Shown: one piece after another, positions 61,194-64,000 of the stretch
Layout: the number at the start of each line of letters is the position of its first letter
Numbering within the stretch: the stretch's first letter is position 1
From: Dastarcus helophoroides
Taxonomy: Eukaryota > Arthropoda > Insecta > Coleoptera > Bothrideridae
Length of the DNA: 64,000 bases
Direction of reading: 5' to 3'
Assembly: GCA_028583605.1 (NCBI GenBank)
Contig: CM053328.1
Location: 14,443,107 to 14,507,106 of the forward strand
The notes under the pieces: generated by a model
Seen by the model: the letters and a program-made list of their open reading frames with translations, nothing else
Told to the model about the DNA's origin: nothing
Databases searched by the model: none
Translations under genes and position numbers: made by a program

Positions 61194-62637
61194 ACTGTCT
61201 AAATAGATATATATCCTTGCTTCTCGTCAGTCCTTTGAAAGACATTCCCGAATGCATAGTTCTATGGCATGTACTTTTGCCTGAAAGAATGTAGGAGTTT
61301 GACCTAAGGCTTTGTTAGCCTATATCTTGGGTCATATACGCCGAACCCAACTCCTTCTGCTTTTTTAGACATATCCGTGTACCAGATAGGTGATCCTTGT
61401 GGTAGTTTAGGTTTTTGGTTCATCTTACTCATATGGCAATCATTTATGATCACTTCAAATGGGTAACTCCAACCTAGTTTGTATTGTATCACCGGTTTTA
61501 TCGATGCCGATTACACAAATTCTTTGAGAATCCTCATGTGCCCGATAAAGTCTTCTTCCTTTAGATCTACTGTCCACAGAATTGTCTCCTTCTTTACTTG
61601 TAGATGTAAAGAGAGGAAATTCAGCATAACTTTCAGAGGCACAGTTGGACAGGGTTATATTGCTCCTGTAATTTCAAGACATGCTAAATGTTATACTTTT
61701 GCAAGTTTATCTTGTGCTGTCTTTTCTTCTGCTTTTGGCCACCATACTAATGAGGTTTTCGTAACGAGTGGTCTAATAACCGTCAGGTAAGACCAGTAGA
61801 ACATTTTGGGGTTCAGTTTCCAGGTTTTTTCAAAAAGTCTACGGCAGGTCTAGTTTACCACTCTTGCACGTTTGACTACCTTTGTCAGATGTGTGTTCCA
61901 AGTAAGTTTCGGGCCTAGTATTAAACCTAGGTATTTTGTCTCACTTGAGAAATCAATTTGTACTTCGTTCATGATGATAGGAGCTATTATTGAGAACTTT
62001 CTTCTTTTAGTCAAAGGAATAATAACTGTTTTGCTTGAGTTGTTGACTTTCAGGCCTTTCTTTCAGCACCAATTGTTAATCATATTTAGGGGGGTTTGCA
62101 TCAGGTTTAATCTAACTCTGTTATGCTTTACCCTTAAAGTGACGACAAAGTCATCTGCGTATCCCTACGTTGTGTAACTTTAGAAAGAGATAGTCCACAA
62201 CAGTAGACCGTAGTAGGAGCAATAATACTTCTTCTTAAGGACAGCACTTTACCGCAGTCACCGTTGCTGAGTCTCCTCCCAAGTTTGCTTTGATTCTTCT
62301 TCCTCTGAGCATGGATTGCATCCACTCTGTTGTTGTTGTTTTAAAGCCCTCTTTTTATGGATTCGTATAAGGTTGTCAAAGGCGCCCTTAACATCAATAA
62401 GTGCACAAAAGAGCAATTTCTTTTGCTGTGAGGGCCTTTTTGATCCTCTTTATGAGGTTATGTAAGGCCGCCTCGGTAGATTTGCCTGATTGAGAAGCAA
62501 ATTGGTTCTTGTAAAGTGGTGCCTGCATTAGGACTTTGTTTTTAATGTGAAGATCTATGATTAACTCCATTGTTTTGAGAAGAAATGAGGTTAGGGTAAT
62601 AGGTCCATAAGATTTCAGGTGAGCGTTTGATCGCCTT
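61194..62637 (-). pseudogene. Reverse transcriptase plus N-terminal RNase H of the middle element
   Basis: Reading the minus strand: YGPITLTSFLLKTMELIID (fingers), NQFASQSGKSTEAALHNLI, ALIDVKGAFDNLI (palm motif A, about 62360-62405), ANLGRRLSNGDCGKVL, GYADDFVV (YADDF at 62147-62161, both aspartates intact), a GITGA-type thumb block (LACLEITGAIS), then RNase H: IWYTDMSKKAEGVGFGVYD (about 61330-61385), GQTPTFFQAKVHAIELCIRE, IYIYLDSQAAL at the break. The usual DGS of RNase H reads DMS, keeping the catalytic Asp. Frameshifts and stops, for instance between LTKP and GQTP, make it inactive. Confidence 0.88.
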
Positions 62638-62647
62638 CAACTGTTGC
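62638..62647. repeat. Target-site duplication CAACTGTTGC, second copy
   Basis: Identical to 58742-58751. It marks the 5' junction of the truncated middle element within mariner codons for NNATV. Confidence 0.85.
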
Positions 62648-62705
62648 GTTATTACCATTCTGAAATTCAAAAAGCATGCAATGGTATATATGTTGTTCTT
62701 GGTGT
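62648..62705 (-). pseudogene. mariner transposase, N-terminal part separated by insertion
   Basis: The minus strand reads EQHIYHCMLFEFQNGNNAT, the start of the first helix-turn-helix of a mariner transposase. The continuation, beginning V-ATKDICKIY, is 3.9 kb away at 58741. The two join in frame when the non-LTR insertion and one duplication copy are removed. Confidence 0.85.
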
Positions 62706-62806
62706 ATTTGTATGAACATTTTTAGTATTTACAAGCATATAAGTCACTTCGCACAATTTTGAAGTACGCAGTAAACTGATAGGTGATATTTTCCGGTGCT
62801 CCAATA

Positions 62807-64000
62807 TTATAAAAACTGACAGAGGCGTAACTTCCGCAGCATTAAATTTAAAATATGACACTTGACAATATTGCAATCAAAGAGAGTATTAATTAATTAC
62901 AAAGATCAAATGCCTTTTTATCAAACCGAGGTTCTTTCATATTTGGTCAGCCTCACAGATTTGACATCAATAATTTTAATGGGACAATTTAACACTTTTT
63001 TGGCTAAAATTTGAACTCTAGAATTATAATTTACTATTTTTTTAGAAATTACGTCCTTTTGTGAAATATCAAATTTAATCCCAATATTTCTGATATTATG
63101 CGTTCTGTGTCAGTTACAAAGGCATTAATTAAATTCATAATTGAAGACACAATAAAAAAAAATTATTAAATCTTTTAAATGAGAGGAAAACCAATGCATA
63201 AGCCTCTTCCTAATGTAGCATTGCTGATCATACCGAATGTTTTCCGACTTTATAAGACAACAGACGTTTATCACATAATTAGCCACTTAGATACAATAAT
63301 AAAGCAGAATGACTAAAGCGAATATGGCTAATTAATGAACAACAAATTTTTAAGTAGTCATTTCGCAGCTAATTATCCATACTCTAAAAATAACTGCATC
63401 TATTTTAATCTTTTTATTTTATCAATCAACCGGTCTGACGAAAAGTATACCAGAAATTTTAAAGAATAACTAAATGCTATAAAAGTAATTACCTGGTCTG
63501 ACCAAACTAAAAGAGCAATCCTAAAAATAATTAAATAGCGCTCCCACAAAATGAAGGTTCAACGTTCAAAAAATCATTAAATATTTGTTGGCAGTTAAGT
63601 TTTCGTTTATTGTTCTTTTTTATGTACCAACGGTGGGATTTACTAACAAAAGTCAGAGTAGGTTCAGTAGGCTTAAAAGAATATTAAAGTGTCTATTTTT
63701 ATGAACTATTTGAGGATTGTGGATTTAATAAAGGAAAAAGAATGATTGATAGGTAATCAACGCATCGTTGTAAATTATAAAACTTTGGTCTGCATCACAT
63801 TTTTCTCTCATAGATTCACAAAACACAAAATGATCATCGCAAAATATCTCCCGAATATTAGCCACGTCATAACATAACGTCAAAATACTTAAAAAAGGTA
63901 AGATAACTAATTTTAAAAAATGTCGAACTTTTAAGTAAAAAGTGCAAATTCTGCAGTAAAAATTCTCATCTAAAGGAAGAAACCAAAACCCGAAATGAAA
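62807..64000. other. Right flank, AT-rich, with one repeat shared with 36 kb
   Basis: At 63325-63440, GCTAATTAATGAACAACAAA and TCAATCAACCGGTCTGACGA match 36020-36130; weaker similarity may extend to 63620 (GTTGGCAGTTAAGTTTTCGT against GTTGGTTAGCAATTAGGTTG). No gene is supported in the remainder. Confidence 0.5.

Larger units (their letters stand above)
58752..62637 (-). mobile_element. Non-LTR retrotransposon with RT and RNase H, 5'-truncated (middle layer)
   Basis: On the minus strand the element starts within RT (62637) and ends in an ATGTCTATCTATCTCT tail next to the duplication at 58751. It is flanked by CAACTGTTGC (58742-58751 and 62638-62647). Minus the later insert it is about 2.1 kb. 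RT followed by an RNase H domain places it in the R1/LOA/I group rather than CR1 or jockey. It lacks ORF1, endonuclease and the start of RT, as expected from incomplete target-primed reverse transcription. Its RNase H is interrupted at 59424/61182 by the Gag-only element. Confidence 0.88.
57849..62804 (-). mobile_element. mariner element (outermost of three nested elements)
   Basis: Both ends read inward TTGGAG(G/C)ACCGG, each preceded by TA (57847-57848 and 62805-62806), the mariner/Tc1 target duplication. Subtracting the 3896 bp of later insertion leaves about 1060 bp, a little short of the usual 1.25-1.3 kb. The transposase is encoded on the minus strand, split by the insertion between ...NNATV and ATKDI..., and is dead. 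Wording such as MLFEFQNGNNAT and YSPDIAPSDYHLF fits mariners of the mori/irritans groups. This is the oldest layer of the nest. Confidence 0.9.

Noticed and set aside
61479..62177. Plus-strand ORFs of about 100 codons
   Set aside because: Antisense shadows of the RT-RNase H remnant, whose motifs are on the minus strand.

Overview
This is eukaryotic, strongly AT-rich DNA. The mariner, hAT, jockey/CR1-type, RNase H-bearing non-LTR and 'TACAGGGTG' miniature elements point to an arthropod, most likely an insect; I cannot name the species, and a beetle is only a guess. There are no operons or prokaryotic genes. Nearly every short open frame is a shadow in AT-rich or repetitive DNA. One long intact reading frame exists: a 440-codon retrotransposon Gag at 59545-60867.

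The window is a graveyard of mobile elements. At 0.35-4 kb an inverted-repeat element was split by a 2.57-kb MULE-like element with a 9-bp target duplication. At 5-9.2 kb lie a small palindromic MITE, a fragment of a CR1/jockey-type reverse transcriptase and one copy of a MITE family seen again at 27-29 kb. At 10-18 kb there are three copies of one MITE family, two hAT-type elements and a 134-bp tandem duplication. At 18-24.6 kb a long T-rich low-complexity tract ends in four decayed, tandemly spaced units of a foldback family. At 24.9-26.4 kb, next to a CpG-rich island, the minus strand shows splice sites, mini-introns and a poly(A) signal: the best candidate host gene(s). At 26.8-29.1 kb is a 2.3-kb long-inverted-repeat element with two smaller MITEs in it, then a minisatellite and a GA microsatellite. 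At 30.9-35.3 kb lie three palindromic elements. The 36-41 kb and 47.7-51 kb stretches are mostly non-repetitive. A 5'-truncated CR1/jockey-type element (42.4-45 kb), a hAT remnant (45.4-46.3 kb), a tRNA-like remnant (47.7 kb), a palindromic element (51.3-52.3 kb) and an A-rich mirror of the 18-24 kb tract (52.5-55.2 kb) follow.

The clearest structure is at 57.85-62.8 kb, where three elements are nested and every junction can be read. A decayed mariner (minus, TA duplications) was interrupted by a 5'-truncated non-LTR element encoding RT and RNase H (minus, duplication CAACTGTTGC). That element was later interrupted inside its RNase H by a complete-looking Gag-only element (plus, duplication AAGCGCCGCTTG). 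Removing each insert with one duplication copy restores the outer protein reading at both levels. The Gag-only element has an intact three-zinc-knuckle Gag, a short 3' UTR with a GC-rich hairpin, a repeat tail and no reverse transcriptase, so it probably depends on another element's enzyme.
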